A DNA stretch of 64,000 nucleotides from Acidovorax sp. NO-1 (GTDB lineage: Bacteria > Pseudomonadota > Gammaproteobacteria > Burkholderiales > Burkholderiaceae_C), in NCBI RefSeq assembly GCF_000238595.1, contig NZ_AGTS01000075.1, positions 62,001-126,000 on the forward strand, written 5' to 3'. How positions within the stretch are numbered: the stretch's first letter is position 1; each line of letters opens with the position of its first letter. The notes under the pieces were generated by a model. It did no database searches. It saw only the letters and a program-made list of their open reading frames with translations, and was not told the DNA's origin. Positions 32,410-42,169 of this stretch are shown here, piece after piece. A program made the position numbers and the translations under genes.

Positions 32410-34014
32410 TCAGTTGAGTTTTATCAAGCGCCAATCGATCCGGTTGTCCGGCCGCTGCACCAGCTCCACGTTTTTCTTCATGGCCCATGCCAGCATCTGG
32501 TTGTGCAGGGGGATGTGTGCCACGGTGTCGTTCTGTAGCTGCAGGCCTTCGGTGAGCAGACGGTTGCGTACGGGCAGGTCGGTTTCGGTCTTCACACGGT
32601 CCACGATGTAGTCCATGCGTTCATTGGTGTAGCGGCCCAGGTTGTAGTTGCCGTCGCCGCCCGTGGTCTTGGTGCGGACGAGTGATTGCAGGGTGTACAG
32701 CGCATCGAACGTGGGCACACCCCAGCTCAGCAGCGCAATGCTGGCCTCGTGCCGCTGTGCCATGGGGTAGTAGGTGACAGCGGGCAGCGTGCGCAGCCGG
32801 GCCTTCACACCAACGCGCGACCACATGGAAGTGATGGCCTGGCACAGCTCTTCGTCCTGCACGATGGCGTTGTTGCTGCAGGCAAAGTCCACCTCGAAGC
32901 CGTCCTTGTAGCCCGCCTCGGCCAGCAATGCCCTCGCGGCGTTAGCGTCGTACGGCAGGCGCTGGTCCACGGCTTCCGTCCATCCGTTCACCAGCGGCGA
33001 CACCATGGCGCCCGTGGGCTTGGACATGCCGCGCATGGTCACGCGCTGCAGCGTGGCGCTGTCGATGGCCTGGTAGAGCGCCTTGCGCACGCGCAGGTCC
33101 TTGAGCGGGTTCTTGCCTTTGATGTTGCCGCCGGGCAGCTCGTCGCGGAACTGGTCCATGGCCAGGTACACCGTACGGTTCTCCACCATCTCCATGACCT
33201 TGAGCTGGGGGTTGGCCTTGATGCGGGCCAAATCCTGGATGCTGGTGTCGCGCACCATGTCCACCTCGCCCGACAGCAGCGCTGCGATGCGTGTGGCTTC
33301 GGACTTGATGGGGGTGTAGGTGATCTCGGTCACGTTGCCTTCGGCCTTGCCCGCGTTCCACCAATGGGGGTTGGCGGTGAATACGATCTTCTGGTCGGGC
33401 ACCCATTCCTTGAGCACAAACGGCCCGGTGCCCATGGCATTGCGGTGCGAATAGGTTTCGTCCTTGGCCTTGATGTCCTTGGGCTCCACCGAATTGTTCT
33501 TCTCGGCCCAGGCCTTGCTCATCACGCGCAGCTCGGTCAACTGATTCAGCAACACGGGGTTGGGGTTCTTCAGGAAAATGTCGATGGTCTCGCCATCCAC
33601 CTTGGCGATGCGGTCCATGCCCTGGGTGTAGATGGAATACGTGGAGGTCTTGCTCATAGCGCGCTGCAGCGAATAGACCACGTCGTCGGCCGTCATGGTC
33701 GAGCCATCACTGAACTTCACCGCCTGGCGAAGTTTGAAGCGCATTTGTGTGGGCGTGACCTGCTGCCAGGATGTGGCCAAGAGCGGCTCGACCTTGAGCG
33801 TGCGGCTGTTGAACATCACCAGCGACTCGTACACCGCCGCGTGGATGCCGTTGCCCAGGGCGCTGTTTTGCGAGTGGATGTCCATGGTCTGGATGTCGCT
33901 GGAGCCTGCCCACTTGAAAGGCTTGGCCGAAGTCATGGTGGGCATCGTGCATGTCAAAACAGCCGCCAAGGCGGGGGCGGATAACTGCGAGAAACGATCA
34001 AAACGTAATGGCAT
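32410..34014 (-). CDS. ABC transporter substrate-binding protein, family 5 (peptide/nickel type)
   Basis: A 534-residue extracytoplasmic solute-binding protein. The N-terminal export signal includes SAPALAAVLTCTMPTMTSA. The family-5 core follows: HAAVYESLVMFNSRTLKVEP, FKLRQAVKFSDGSTMTADDV, GTGPFVLKEWVPDQKIVFTA and a C-terminal LTEGLQLQNDTVAHIPLHNQ. It should deliver oligopeptides or a similar solute to an ABC importer. No permease or ATPase gene is adjacent, so it is an orphan in this window. ATG 34014 has AGAGG upstream; the frame continues far upstream but without plausible coding sequence. Confidence 0.88.
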   Translation of the reverse strand: MPLRFDRFSQLSAPALAAVLTCTMPTMTSAKPFKWAGSSDIQTMDIHSQNSALGNGIHAAVYESLVMFNSRTLKVEPLLATSWQQVTPTQMRFKLRQAVKFSDGSTMTADDVVYSLQRAMSKTSTYSIYTQGMDRIAKVDGETIDIFLKNPNPVLLNQLTELRVMSKAWAEKNNSVEPKDIKAKDETYSHRNAMGTGPFVLKEWVPDQKIVFTANPHWWNAGKAEGNVTEITYTPIKSEATRIAALLSGEVDMVRDTSIQDLARIKANPQLKVMEMVENRTVYLAMDQFRDELPGGNIKGKNPLKDLRVRKALYQAIDSATLQRVTMRGMSKPTGAMVSPLVNGWTEAVDQRLPYDANAARALLAEAGYKDGFEVDFACSNNAIVQDEELCQAITSMWSRVGVKARLRTLPAVTYYPMAQRHEASIALLSWGVPTFDALYTLQSLVRTKTTGGDGNYNLGRYTNERMDYIVDRVKTETDLPVRNRLLTEGLQLQNDTVAHIPLHNQMLAWAMKKNVELVQRPDNRIDWRLIKLN

Positions 34015-34238
34015 ACAAACCTCTAAGTTGTTGGTAGCACGCAATGTGCAATACCTCCCCTCTTCTGCGGATATGGAAATCCCTTGGATGGTGTTCCAAC
34101 GGCACGAGGAGAGGGCAAACAATGCACATGGCATGCCAACCAACCGAGGAGGAAAACGGTCCATTACATCTCTTACATCGCCACTTTGGAATGCACGGCC
34201 AGAATCACTGGCCCCCTCTGCACAACTCCAATCCCACA

Positions 34239-34742
34239 ATGCCAGAGCCAACCCTCCGCGCTGTCTTTCGACTGGCCGCCGTTGTCGCTGCTGCACTTCT
34301 CCTAGCTGCGTTGACCACGCTGGGATATTTCTTTTCCGTAGAGGACTACGTGACGCGGCCCGGCTCCCCCGTGTACTACCTGGGCATCTCATCGCTGGTC
34401 CGCGATATCCAGGTGCCGGACGGCGCACAGGGCCGCGAATACTTCGGCTCGGTCGGTGATGGGAACAAGCCGTCCCAATCGCAATTGAGCTTCAAGGTGC
34501 CGCCTGACACCGCCGATGCGGTGTGGGACGAAATGACCCGGCAAATGCAAAACTTGGCCCTGCACTCCGTCAGCACCGGCGGCAATGACCCGACGGTGGT
34601 CAGCAACAAGAACACCGTCTCTCCGGGAATCAGGGAGGCGCAATACACCTCCGACAAGCACGACTTGGTCCTGTTGACTACCTACCAGGACAGTGATGCG
34701 GGCGCCCCGTCGATCCGCTTTGAAATCACTCACTTTGATTGA
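34239..34742 (+). CDS. hypothetical membrane-anchored protein
   Basis: A 167-residue protein of unknown family. It begins MPEPTLRAVFRLAAVVAAAL, giving one N-terminal membrane segment (about 10-32), then a soluble domain with VYYLGISSLVRDIQVPDGAQ and SQLSFKVPPDTADAVWDEMT. The frame extends upstream to 34044, but the hydrophobic start and the ATG at 34239 are more natural. It looks like an exported, membrane-tethered protein. It precedes the decayed DUF4056-like gene by 68 bp. Base composition is a little less GC-rich than neighbouring genes, hinting at transfer. Confidence 0.55.
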   Translation: MPEPTLRAVFRLAAVVAAALLLAALTTLGYFFSVEDYVTRPGSPVYYLGISSLVRDIQVPDGAQGREYFGSVGDGNKPSQSQLSFKVPPDTADAVWDEMTRQMQNLALHSVSTGGNDPTVVSNKNTVSPGIREAQYTSDKHDLVLLTTYQDSDAGAPSIRFEITHFD

Positions 34743-34810
34743 TTCGTCCCAAGACACAGCCCTCCCACAAGGGGCGGCCTTCTTCTTCACCACTTCCTCG
34801 TTGAACATCC

Positions 34811-35420
34811 ATGTCATCTCGCTCTGACATTCCCAATCGCCTCATCTACACGTGCAATTGCGGCTGGATCGATATAGGTCACCTTGTGTCGGTCGAGTAA
34901 CCGGCAAACCGCCATGCGAGCGCCGCCTATCTATGGAAGGACGTGTCGCTGGAGCGTGGCTTGCAGGTCACCGGGCGTCCGGACCACCATGTGGTGATGT
35001 ACCGGCAGGGAATGCGCAAATTCGGCCTCTCGCGCGATTTCGCGAAGTTCTATTTCATCCGCAAGGGGCTGCCGCTGGCCACCCAGCGATCTGTGGCGCT
35101 GGCCATCTTCAAAGAAGTATCGATGGGATTTGAGGATGTCCAGGCCTCGCTCTCCGCCTTCACAAACAGCGGCTTCAGCGAAGAAGATCTCGTGTCAAAC
35201 CTTCTCGGCTTCTACGTGGCAGTTCTGGGCAATGTCGATTGGCGCGGCCACTGCAAACCGGTGTCAGCCGAAGCTTCACGCGTCGTGTGGGACACCCTGG
35301 GCCCAGTGGGTTCACGCAAGAACCACCAATTTGTTCCCAAGCTGCATGCCTGCGAAGAATGCAAGGCGAAGCACCACATCACCCGGCCGCATTTTCCACC
35401 CATCTTTTCGTCCATCCGTC
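34811..35420 (+). pseudogene. DUF4056-like gene remnant with nonsense codon and lost 3' end
   Basis: From the ATG at 34811 the frame reads NRLIYTCNCGWIDIGHLVSV, then meets TAA at 34898-34900, and continues in the same frame with ASAAYLWKDVSLERGLQVTG and FSEEDLVSNLLGFYVAVLGN. The YTC-x-G-x-IDIGH and S-x-EDL-x-SN-LG segments resemble the DUF4056 family of bacterial lipoproteins. Upstream family sequence is missing and no natural C-terminus exists; the open frame runs antisense into the BON-domain gene. A GTG at 34943 could start a shortened product. Family assignment is from memory of the consensus. Confidence 0.5.
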
Positions 35421-35572
35421 CCGCCCAGCAAGGCGCGGACTTCTTCGAGGCGACGGATGCCACGCCCGGCCTGCCTGCCTGTGCCGATGCACATGTTGTC
35501 CACCTTGTTCATCTGAAGCGCCCGCGCGTCTATAGGCGTTTTCGCCCGCTTTCGCGGCAGGATCGCTTCCCT

Positions 35573-36094
35573 TCACCGCTTCGAGGTCGGGTAGCGCACA
35601 CCGCCCCGCTCGGTCCCCACCTGCAACAGGTTGATCACCCCCATCACGTCGTCCACCAGCCACACGGCCTTCTCCAGCGCTTCGGCCTGTTCCTGCGAGC
35701 GCACGCAGCCCATCAGCGTCACCAGCCGCCGCTCTCCCAGCACCCACACGCTGGTGTCGTCAAAGCGCCCGTCCTGCTGGATGTAGCGCTGCACGCGCGG
35801 GATGATCTCGGCGTCGTACAGGTAGGAGTTGGGCAGACGGCAGCGCCCCACGCGGTGGCAGCTGCCGCCGTGCTGTGAGCGCACATGGGCCAGTTCGCGC
35901 ACCTCAGCCTCGGTGTACAGCGGGCCCTCCGGCACGGGGCATTGCGGCAGGGCGCGGGTGACCTGCACGAACGGGTCGTTGAAGGCGTTGGTGCGCGGGG
36001 GCGGGCTGCCTGCAGCCTGGGCCCAGGTCAGCAGTGGCCAAAGGACAACGGATGTCCACAGCATGAAACGCAGAAACCTGCCCACATCGCGCAT
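35573..36094 (-). CDS. exported BON-domain protein
   Basis: A 173-residue protein with an N-terminal signal (FLRFMLWTSVVLWPLLTWAQ, cleavage near WAQA-AG), a Cys-containing linker (ELAHVRSQHGGSCHRVGRCR) and a C-terminal BON domain: DAEIIPRVQRYIQQDGRFDD, VWVLGERRLVTLMGCVRSQE and AVWLVDDVMGVINLLQVGTE. BON domains bind phospholipid and occur in osmotic-stress proteins such as OsmY. It is divergent from the DNA-repair cassette; repeat A copy 6 lies in between. Confidence 0.8.
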   Translation of the reverse strand: MRDVGRFLRFMLWTSVVLWPLLTWAQAAGSPPPRTNAFNDPFVQVTRALPQCPVPEGPLYTEAEVRELAHVRSQHGGSCHRVGRCRLPNSYLYDAEIIPRVQRYIQQDGRFDDTSVWVLGERRLVTLMGCVRSQEQAEALEKAVWLVDDVMGVINLLQVGTERGGVRYPTSKR

Positions 36095-36251
36095 GGTGTG
36101 CTCCCTGAGGTGCCCGGCCGGTGACGTTGCACGGCCACGATCTGGTACCGCAAGACAAAGCGGTTTTGGCCTGCAGACAGCGGGGCTGTGCGCAGGATGA
36201 TGAGCATAGCAACGCGTAATCGGCAGTAAAGGTGATCGCCGTTTGTTGCTC

Positions 36252-36312
36252 CGTTATTGATAGCTGTTAGCGCAATATGGGTATGCGCTGGAGGCTGTTT
36301 TTATTCATATTC
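36252..36312 (+). repeat. dispersed AT-rich repeat, family A, copy 6
   Basis: Reads CGTTATTGATAGCTGTTAGC, GCAATATGGGTATGCGCTGG, then AGGCTGTTTTTATTCATATT. It lies in the divergent region between the BON gene and the exonuclease gene. Confidence 0.7.
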
Positions 36313-36388
36313 TCGACACAAATGCCCGCGCCGCAAACCCCGGACCCCACCCCGGCTTTTGCGTGCCGCCTACGATGCTTCCTTGCCC

Positions 36389-37462
36389 ATGCCCAGCAGC
36401 GACCTGATCGTCCACCGCCCCGAAGGCCTGTACTGCCCGCCCGGGGACTTCTACATTGACCCGTGGCGGCCCGTCAGCCGGGCGGTGATCACGCATGCGC
36501 ACTCGGACCACGCACGCATGGGCTCGGCCCATTACCTGGCGCATACCGACAGCGCGGGCACGCTGCGCAACCGGCTGGGGGCGGACATCGCGCTGCAGAC
36601 GCTGGCCTATGCCGAGGTCATCGACCACCACGGCGTGCGGGTGTCGCTGCACCCCGCAGGCCATGTGCTGGGGTCGGCACAGGTGCGCATCGAGCACGCT
36701 GGCCAGGTGTGGGTGGCCTCGGGCGACTACAAGCTCGAAGACGACGGCACCTGCCCGCCCTTTGAGCCCGTGCGCTGCCACACCTTCATCACCGAATCGA
36801 CTTTTGGACTGCCCATCTACCGCTGGCCATCGCAACCCGCGCTGTTTGCCGACATCAATGCCTGGTGGGCAGCCAACGCAGCGGCGGGCAAGGCCAGCGT
36901 GCTCTATGCCTACGCATTTGGCAAGGCGCAGCGGCTGCTGCATGGGGTGGACGCCAGCATCGGACCCATCGTGGTGCACGGCGCGGTGGAGCCGCTCAAC
37001 GCCGTGTACCGCGCGGCCGGTGTGGCGCTGCCGCCCACGCTGCGCGTGACGGACCCGGGCCTGACCAAAGCCGACCTGAAACGCGCGCTCGTGCTGGCAC
37101 CGCCCTCGGCAGCGGGCACACCGTGGCTCAAGCGGTTTGGCGAACACTCCGACGCGTTTGCCAGCGGCTGGATGCTGGTGCGCGGCGCGCGCCGCCGCCG
37201 GGGCGTGGACCGGGGCTTTGTGATGAGCGACCACGCCGACTGGCCCAGCCTGCAAAAGGCCATCGGCGCCACCGGGGCCGAGCGCGTCATCGTCACTCAC
37301 GGCAGCACCGAGGTGATGGTGCGCTGGCTGTGCGAACAGGGTCTGAACGCGCAAGTGTTCAAGACTGAATACGGCGCCGACGACAACGAGGACGACGCCA
37401 ACACAGTGGTCCCTTCGGCCCCTGCTGAGGAGCCGGGCACGCAACCCGAGGCCGCGCCATGA
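36389..37462 (+). CDS. ligase-associated DNA exonuclease (MBL/beta-CASP-like)
   Basis: A 357-residue metallo-beta-lactamase-fold nuclease, first gene of the DNA-repair cassette. The metal site is AVITHAHSDHARMGSAHYLA (H-x-H-x-D-H), followed by HPAGHVLGSAQVRIEHAGQV and WVASGDYKLEDDG, and FVMSDHADW near the C-terminus. It matches the mRNA 3'-end-processing-factor-like proteins found beside bacterial ATP-dependent ligases. The acidic/Pro tail (about 330-357) is variable. The ATG at 36389 starts MPSSDLIVHRPEGLYCPPGD. The stop overlaps the ligase start (ATGA). Confidence 0.9.
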   Translation: MPSSDLIVHRPEGLYCPPGDFYIDPWRPVSRAVITHAHSDHARMGSAHYLAHTDSAGTLRNRLGADIALQTLAYAEVIDHHGVRVSLHPAGHVLGSAQVRIEHAGQVWVASGDYKLEDDGTCPPFEPVRCHTFITESTFGLPIYRWPSQPALFADINAWWAANAAAGKASVLYAYAFGKAQRLLHGVDASIGPIVVHGAVEPLNAVYRAAGVALPPTLRVTDPGLTKADLKRALVLAPPSAAGTPWLKRFGEHSDAFASGWMLVRGARRRRGVDRGFVMSDHADWPSLQKAIGATGAERVIVTHGSTEVMVRWLCEQGLNAQVFKTEYGADDNEDDANTVVPSAPAEEPGTQPEAAP

Positions 37463-39447
37463 GGGCCTTTGCCCAGCTGTTCCAGGCGCTCGACGCCACC
37501 ACCGCGCAGTCGGCCAAACTCGCGGCGCTGGTGGCTTACCTGCGCGTGGCACCGCCCGCCGATGCAGCCTGGGCCACGTACTTTCTGGCAGGCGGCAAGC
37601 CGCGCCAGATGGTGCCCACCAAGCGCCTGAAAGCGCTGGCGCAAGAGGCTGCGGGCCTGCCCGAGTGGCTGTTTGAAGAAAGCTACCAGGCCGTCGGCGA
37701 CCTGGCCGAAACCTTGGCCTTGCTGCTGCCCCCGCCCGCCCAGCCCACCGAACTGACACTGGCGGAATGGATGGCCCAGCTGCTGCCCCTGCGCACCCTG
37801 CCGCAGGGTGACGCCGATACCCGGCTGCGCACGCAATGGGACATGCTGGCGCCCGAGCAGCGCTTTGTGTACTTCAAGCTCATCACCGGCAACTTCCGCG
37901 TGGGGGTGTCGCGCCTGCAGGTGACGCAGGCGCTGGCCACGGTGAGCGCGCTGGACCCCAAGCGCATCGCCCACCGGCTGATGGGCTACACGCAGATCGG
38001 CCGGCAGCCGCAGGCCAGCGACTACCAGGCGCTGATCGCGCCGGTGGACGACGAGGCAAGCGCGCAGGATGCTGCCGATGCAGGCCAGCCCTACCCGTTC
38101 TTTTTGGCCCACCCGTTCAACCAGCCCGTGGCCGAGATGCCCGCACTGCTGGGCACGCCAGGTGACTGGCTGGTGGAATGGAAGTGGGACGGCATCCGCG
38201 CGCAGATCGTGCGCCGGGACGGTGCGGTGTGGATCTGGTCCCGCGGCGAAGAGCTGGTGACCGACCGCTTCCCCGAACTGGCCGAGGCCGCGATGGAGCA
38301 GCTCCCTGACGGCACAGTGGTTGATGGCGAGATTCTGGTGTGGCTGCCTGATGAGCCCCAGCCGCGCCCCTTTGCCGACCTGCAAAAGCGTTTAGGCCGC
38401 AAGACCCTGGGCGCCAAGCTGCTTCGCGAGCTGCCCGTGGTGCTGGTGACCTACGACCTGCTCGAACACGCGGGGCAGGACCTGCGCCAGCAGCCGCAGC
38501 AGGCGCGCCGCGCGCTGCTGGAGGCGGTGCTGCAGCCCTACTCGTCCACTGCGACTGCAGGAAAGCCACCACCCACCGAACCGTTCACGCTGAGCCCGTC
38601 GAAGCGCAGCGCAGGACTTCGACAAGCTCAGTCTGACCGGGTGGTGGAGCCCGAAGCGGGCCAGGCAATGGTCAACGCATCCTCCGACACTGCGGAAACC
38701 TCGCCAACCACCGAACCGCTCACGCCGAGCGCCGAACCGTCCACGCTGAGCCCGTCGAAGCGCAGTGCAGAACTTCGACAGGCTCAGTCCGAACGGGTTG
38801 AGGAGTTCGCGCTGGAACCTACACCCGCAATCACACCCGCTCTTGCCGCCGTCGCGGCGCTCCCCGCGCTTCGCCTGAGCGCACTGCTGCATGGCGCCGA
38901 CTGGCAAGACCTGGCACGCCAGCGCGAGGCCGCGCGCAGCATGGGCACCGAGGGCTTCATGCTCAAGCACCGCAGCGCCCACTATGGCGTGGGCCGCACC
39001 AAGGATGTGGGCGTGTGGTGGAAGTGGAAGATCGACCCCATGAGCGTGGACGCCGTGCTCATCTACGCCCAGCGCGGCCACGGCCGCCGCGCGAGCCTCT
39101 ACACCGACTACACCTTTGCGGTGTGGACCGGCCCGCAGGATGATCCCGAGCGCCAGCTGGTGCCATTTGCCAAGGCGTACTCTGGCCTGACGGACGCGGA
39201 GATCGCGCAGGTGGATGCCATCGTGCGCAAGACCACGCGCGAGAGTTTCGGGCCCGTGCGCAGCGTGGAGGCCACCATGGTGTTTGAGCTGGGCTTTGAA
39301 GGCATCGCGAAGAGCCCGCGCCACAAGAGCGGCATTGCGGTGCGCTTCCCGCGCATGCTGCGCTGGCGCCAGGACAAGACCGTCGCCGAGGCCGACACCT
39401 TGCAGACGCTGGCAGCATTGCTTCCGGGGCAGGACACTGGTACATGA
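37459..39447 (+). CDS. ATP-dependent DNA ligase with in-frame repeat insertion
   Basis: A 662-residue ligase, roughly 100 residues longer than usual for the class. It has an N-terminal DNA-binding domain (1-225), then the nucleotidyltransferase domain with motif [11 protein letters not shown] (Lys242 takes AMP), [10 protein letters not shown] and [20 protein letters not shown], motif V WWKWKIDP and an OB domain with [20 protein letters not shown]. Residues about 360-460 are a Pro/Ser/Glu-rich insertion containing two copies of a palindromic repeat. The frame is kept and all catalytic motifs are intact. It overlaps both neighbours by ATGA junctions. Confidence 0.93.
   Translation: MRAFAQLFQALDATTAQSAKLAALVAYLRVAPPADAAWATYFLAGGKPRQMVPTKRLKALAQEAAGLPEWLFEESYQAVGDLAETLALLLPPPAQPTELTLAEWMAQLLPLRTLPQGDADTRLRTQWDMLAPEQRFVYFKLITGNFRVGVSRLQVTQALATVSALDPKRIAHRLMGYTQIGRQPQASDYQALIAPVDDEASAQDAADAGQPYPFFLAHPFNQPVAEMPALLGTPGDWLVEWKWDGIRAQIVRRDGAVWIWSRGEELVTDRFPELAEAAMEQLPDGTVVDGEILVWLPDEPQPRPFADLQKRLGRKTLGAKLLRELPVVLVTYDLLEHAGQDLRQQPQQARRALLEAVLQPYSSTATAGKPPPTEPFTLSPSKRSAGLRQAQSDRVVEPEAGQAMVNASSDTAETSPTTEPLTPSAEPSTLSPSKRSAELRQAQSERVEEFALEPTPAITPALAAVAALPALRLSALLHGADWQDLARQREAARSMGTEGFMLKHRSAHYGVGRTKDVGVWWKWKIDPMSVDAVLIYAQRGHGRRASLYTDYTFAVWTGPQDDPERQLVPFAKAYSGLTDAEIAQVDAIVRKTTRESFGPVRSVEATMVFELGFEGIAKSPRHKSGIAVRFPRMLRWRQDKTVAEADTLQTLAALLPGQDTGT
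38581..38640. repeat. palindromic repeat in ligase coding sequence, copy 1
   Basis: CGCTGAGCCCGTCGAAG and CTTCGACAAGCTCAGTC form an imperfect inverted repeat. It encodes [20 protein letters not shown]. It is of the widespread type whose arms read CTGAGC-nnGTCGAAG / CTTCGAC-nnGCTCAG. Confidence 0.75.
38735..38798. repeat. palindromic repeat in ligase coding sequence, copy 2
   Basis: CGCTGAGCCCGTCGAAG and CTTCGACAGGCTCAGTC again, same orientation and frame as copy 1 and about 95 bp after it. It encodes [20 protein letters not shown], nearly identical to copy 1. Confidence 0.75.
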
Positions 39448-42152
39448 GCACGGCCCGCCGTCCGCGCAAGCCGCTGCCCAGCGTCGCCGCAAGCGCTGCA
39501 ACAGGCTGGATGGGCGCGCGCGGCTGGCAACCCTTTGGCTTTCAGCAGGAAGTGTGGCGCGCCATGGGCGAAGGCCGTTCAGGCCTGCTGCACGCCACCA
39601 CGGGCGCCGGCAAGACCTATGCGGTGTGGCTGGGCGCACTGCAGCACCTGGCGCTGGCGGGCGCGCCCGTTGCGTCCACGGAAGAAGCGAGTGCCCGCAC
39701 GGCCCTGCGCACCCGCCGCGCTGCGGCACCACCCCTCACCGTGCTGTGGATCACGCCCATGCGCGCATTGGCTGCTGATTCGCTGCGCGCCCTGCAGGCA
39801 CCGCTGCCCGACCTCGCGCCCGACTGGACCAGCGGCCTGCGCACGGGCGACACGGCCAGCGGCGAGCGCGCCGCGCAAGACCGCCGCCTGCCCACGCTGC
39901 TGGTGACCACGCCCGAGAGCGTCTCGCTGCTGCTGGCCCGCGCCGATGCGCGTGAGCGCCTGGGCAGCGTGCGCCTGGTGGTGGTGGACGAGTGGCACGA
40001 GCTGGTGGGCAACAAGCGAGGTGTGCAGGTGCAACTGGCGCTGGCGCGCCTGTCGGGCTGGAGCCCGGCGCTGCAGGTGTGGGGCATGTCGGCCACGCTG
40101 GGCAACCTGGAGGAGGCGCTGCACACCTTGCTGCCTGCATCTGTGCCCGGCGTACCGCATCCACCGCCAGCCGTGCTGGTGCAGGGCCGCATCGACAAGC
40201 GGCTGGAGGTGCAGGTGATGCTGCCCGCGCGTGCCGACCGCTTTGCGTGGGCGGGCCACATGGGGCTGAGCCTGCTGCCGCAGGTGGTGCAGTCGATCGA
40301 AGTGGCAGCGTCCACCTTGGTGTTCACCAACACCCGGTCGCAAGCCGAGCGCTGGTACCAGGCGCTACTGGAGGCGCGCCCCGACTGGGCCGGCACCATT
40401 GCGCTGCATCATGGGTCGCTCGGGCATGAGGTGCGCGACTGGGTGGAGCAAGGCCTCAAAGCCGGGCAGCTCAAGGCTGTGGTCTGCACATCGAGCCTGG
40501 ACCTGGGCGTGGACTTTTTGCCCGTGGAGCAGGTGCTGCAGATCGGCTCGGCCAAGGGCGTGGCGCGGCTGGTGCAACGCGCGGGCCGCTCGGGCCATGC
40601 GCCGGGGCGCAGCTCCAGCATCACCCTGGTGCCTACGCACAGCCTGGAGCTGGTGGAAGCCGCCGCCGCACGCCACGCGCTGGCGCAGGGCCGCATTGAA
40701 GACCGGCACACACCGCGTGCGCCGCTCGACGTGCTGGTGCAGCACCTGGTCACCATCGGGCTGGGCGGCGGCTTTGTGCCCGATGCATTGCTGGCCGAGG
40801 TGCGCCGCGCACCAGCCTACGCTGCCTTGGCTGACAACGACTGGCAGTGGGCGCTGCAGTTCGTGCGCCAGGGCGGCGCATCGCTGGCCACCTACCCGGA
40901 CTTTCACCGCGTGGTGCCCGACGACGAAGGTATCTGGCGCGTGCCCGATGCGCGCCTGGCGCGCCGCCACCGCAGCAACATCGGCACCATCGTGAGCGAT
41001 GCCAGCATGCAGGTGCAGTTTGTGAGCGGCGGGCGCCTGGGGTCGGTGGAAGAGAGCTTCATTGCCCGGCTGCGCAAGGGTGATGTGTTCATGTTTGCAG
41101 GCCGGCTGCTGGAGCTGGTGCGCACCCAGCAGATGACGGCCTATGTGCGCATCGCCCCCAAGGGCAGCGCTGCGCTGCCGCGCTGGAGCGGAGGACGCAT
41201 GCCGCTGTCGAACACGCTGGCCGATGCGATGCTGGAACAGCTGGCGCAGGCCGAGCGCGGCGAGTTCACCACGCCCGAGATGTGCTGCGCCCAGCCACTG
41301 CTGGAGCTGCAGCAGGCCTGGTCGGCGCTGCCCACACCCAGCCGCCTGGTAGCCGAGACCCTGCACACGCGCGAGGGCTGGCACCTGTACCTGTACCCGC
41401 TGGCAGGCCGCCTGGTGCACCTGGGCCTGGCCGGGCTGCTGGGCTGGCGCGCGTCGCAGCAGGTGCCCAACACCTTCTCCATCGCGGTCAACGACTATGG
41501 GCTGGAGCTGCTGTCGGCCAAGCCGGTGGACTGGCCCACGCTGCTGCCGCGCCTGATTGGCGAGGGCACGCACACGACCATTGGCAGCGGGCTCGAAGAT
41601 GAAGTGCTGGCCAGCCTGAACGCCACCGAAATGGCGCGCAGGCGCTTTCGCGAGATCGCGCGCATTGCGGGCCTGATCTTCCAGAGCCACCCCGGCGAGC
41701 AGCGCAGCAGCCGCCAGCTGCAGGCCTCGTCGTCGCTCTATTACGACGTGTTTGCCCAGTACGACCCCGACAACCTGCTGCTGGCCCAGGCCCGTGCCGA
41801 GCTGCTAGCGAACGAGCTGGACATGGAGCGACTGGCCCGCACGCTGCGCGGCATGCAGGCGCAGACCCTGTCCATCCACGCGCTTGAGCGCCCCACCCCG
41901 TTTGCCCTGCCGCTGATGGTGGAGCGCTTTCGCGAGCGCCTGAGCACCGAGACCCTGGCCGACCGGCTGGCGCGCATAGTGCAGGCGCTGGAGCAGGCGG
42001 CCGACGCGACCACGGGCACCCACCTTGCGCAGCGCGCAGTGCCATCTGCGGACATGGTGTGGGACCTGCCTGAAGGCTCATCGACCACAACCCCGCGCCG
42101 CGCGCGTCGTGGCAGTGCCGAGGGTCGCCCACGACGGCGCCATGGGTTCTGA
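39444..42152 (+). CDS. ligase-associated DEXH-box helicase (Lhr-type)
   Basis: A 902-residue superfamily 2 helicase. Motif Q/I is [20 protein letters not shown] and [13 protein letters not shown] (about 50), motif II is [15 protein letters not shown] (about 181), motif [16 protein letters not shown], and motifs IV-VI are [39 protein letters not shown] and [14 protein letters not shown]. The Lhr-core winged-helix and C-terminal domains follow (about 420-870). Related Lhr-core enzymes unwind 3'-tailed DNA and DNA:RNA duplexes with 3'-5' polarity. A basic tail ([16 protein letters not shown]) ends it. It overlaps the ligase stop and precedes pdeM by 17 bp. Confidence 0.93.
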   Translation: MSTARRPRKPLPSVAASAATGWMGARGWQPFGFQQEVWRAMGEGRSGLLHATTGAGKTYAVWLGALQHLALAGAPVASTEEASARTALRTRRAAAPPLTVLWITPMRALAADSLRALQAPLPDLAPDWTSGLRTGDTASGERAAQDRRLPTLLVTTPESVSLLLARADARERLGSVRLVVVDEWHELVGNKRGVQVQLALARLSGWSPALQVWGMSATLGNLEEALHTLLPASVPGVPHPPPAVLVQGRIDKRLEVQVMLPARADRFAWAGHMGLSLLPQVVQSIEVAASTLVFTNTRSQAERWYQALLEARPDWAGTIALHHGSLGHEVRDWVEQGLKAGQLKAVVCTSSLDLGVDFLPVEQVLQIGSAKGVARLVQRAGRSGHAPGRSSSITLVPTHSLELVEAAAARHALAQGRIEDRHTPRAPLDVLVQHLVTIGLGGGFVPDALLAEVRRAPAYAALADNDWQWALQFVRQGGASLATYPDFHRVVPDDEGIWRVPDARLARRHRSNIGTIVSDASMQVQFVSGGRLGSVEESFIARLRKGDVFMFAGRLLELVRTQQMTAYVRIAPKGSAALPRWSGGRMPLSNTLADAMLEQLAQAERGEFTTPEMCCAQPLLELQQAWSALPTPSRLVAETLHTREGWHLYLYPLAGRLVHLGLAGLLGWRASQQVPNTFSIAVNDYGLELLSAKPVDWPTLLPRLIGEGTHTTIGSGLEDEVLASLNATEMARRRFREIARIAGLIFQSHPGEQRSSRQLQASSSLYYDVFAQYDPDNLLLAQARAELLANELDMERLARTLRGMQAQTLSIHALERPTPFALPLMVERFRERLSTETLADRLARIVQALEQAADATTGTHLAQRAVPSADMVWDLPEGSSTTTPRRARRGSAEGRPRRRHGF

Positions 42153-42169
42153 GCACCGACTTCCTGAAC

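Noticed and set aside
34943-35878. An intact 311-residue gene from a GTG
   Set aside because: Its second half is antisense to the BON-domain gene and has no protein-like pattern; only the part up to about 35420 resembles a family, and that family sequence begins before the TAA.
36300-36388. Longer start for the ligase-associated exonuclease within repeat A copy 6
   Set aside because: The extra residues come from the repeat and intergenic DNA, and family proteins begin close to the ATG at 36389.
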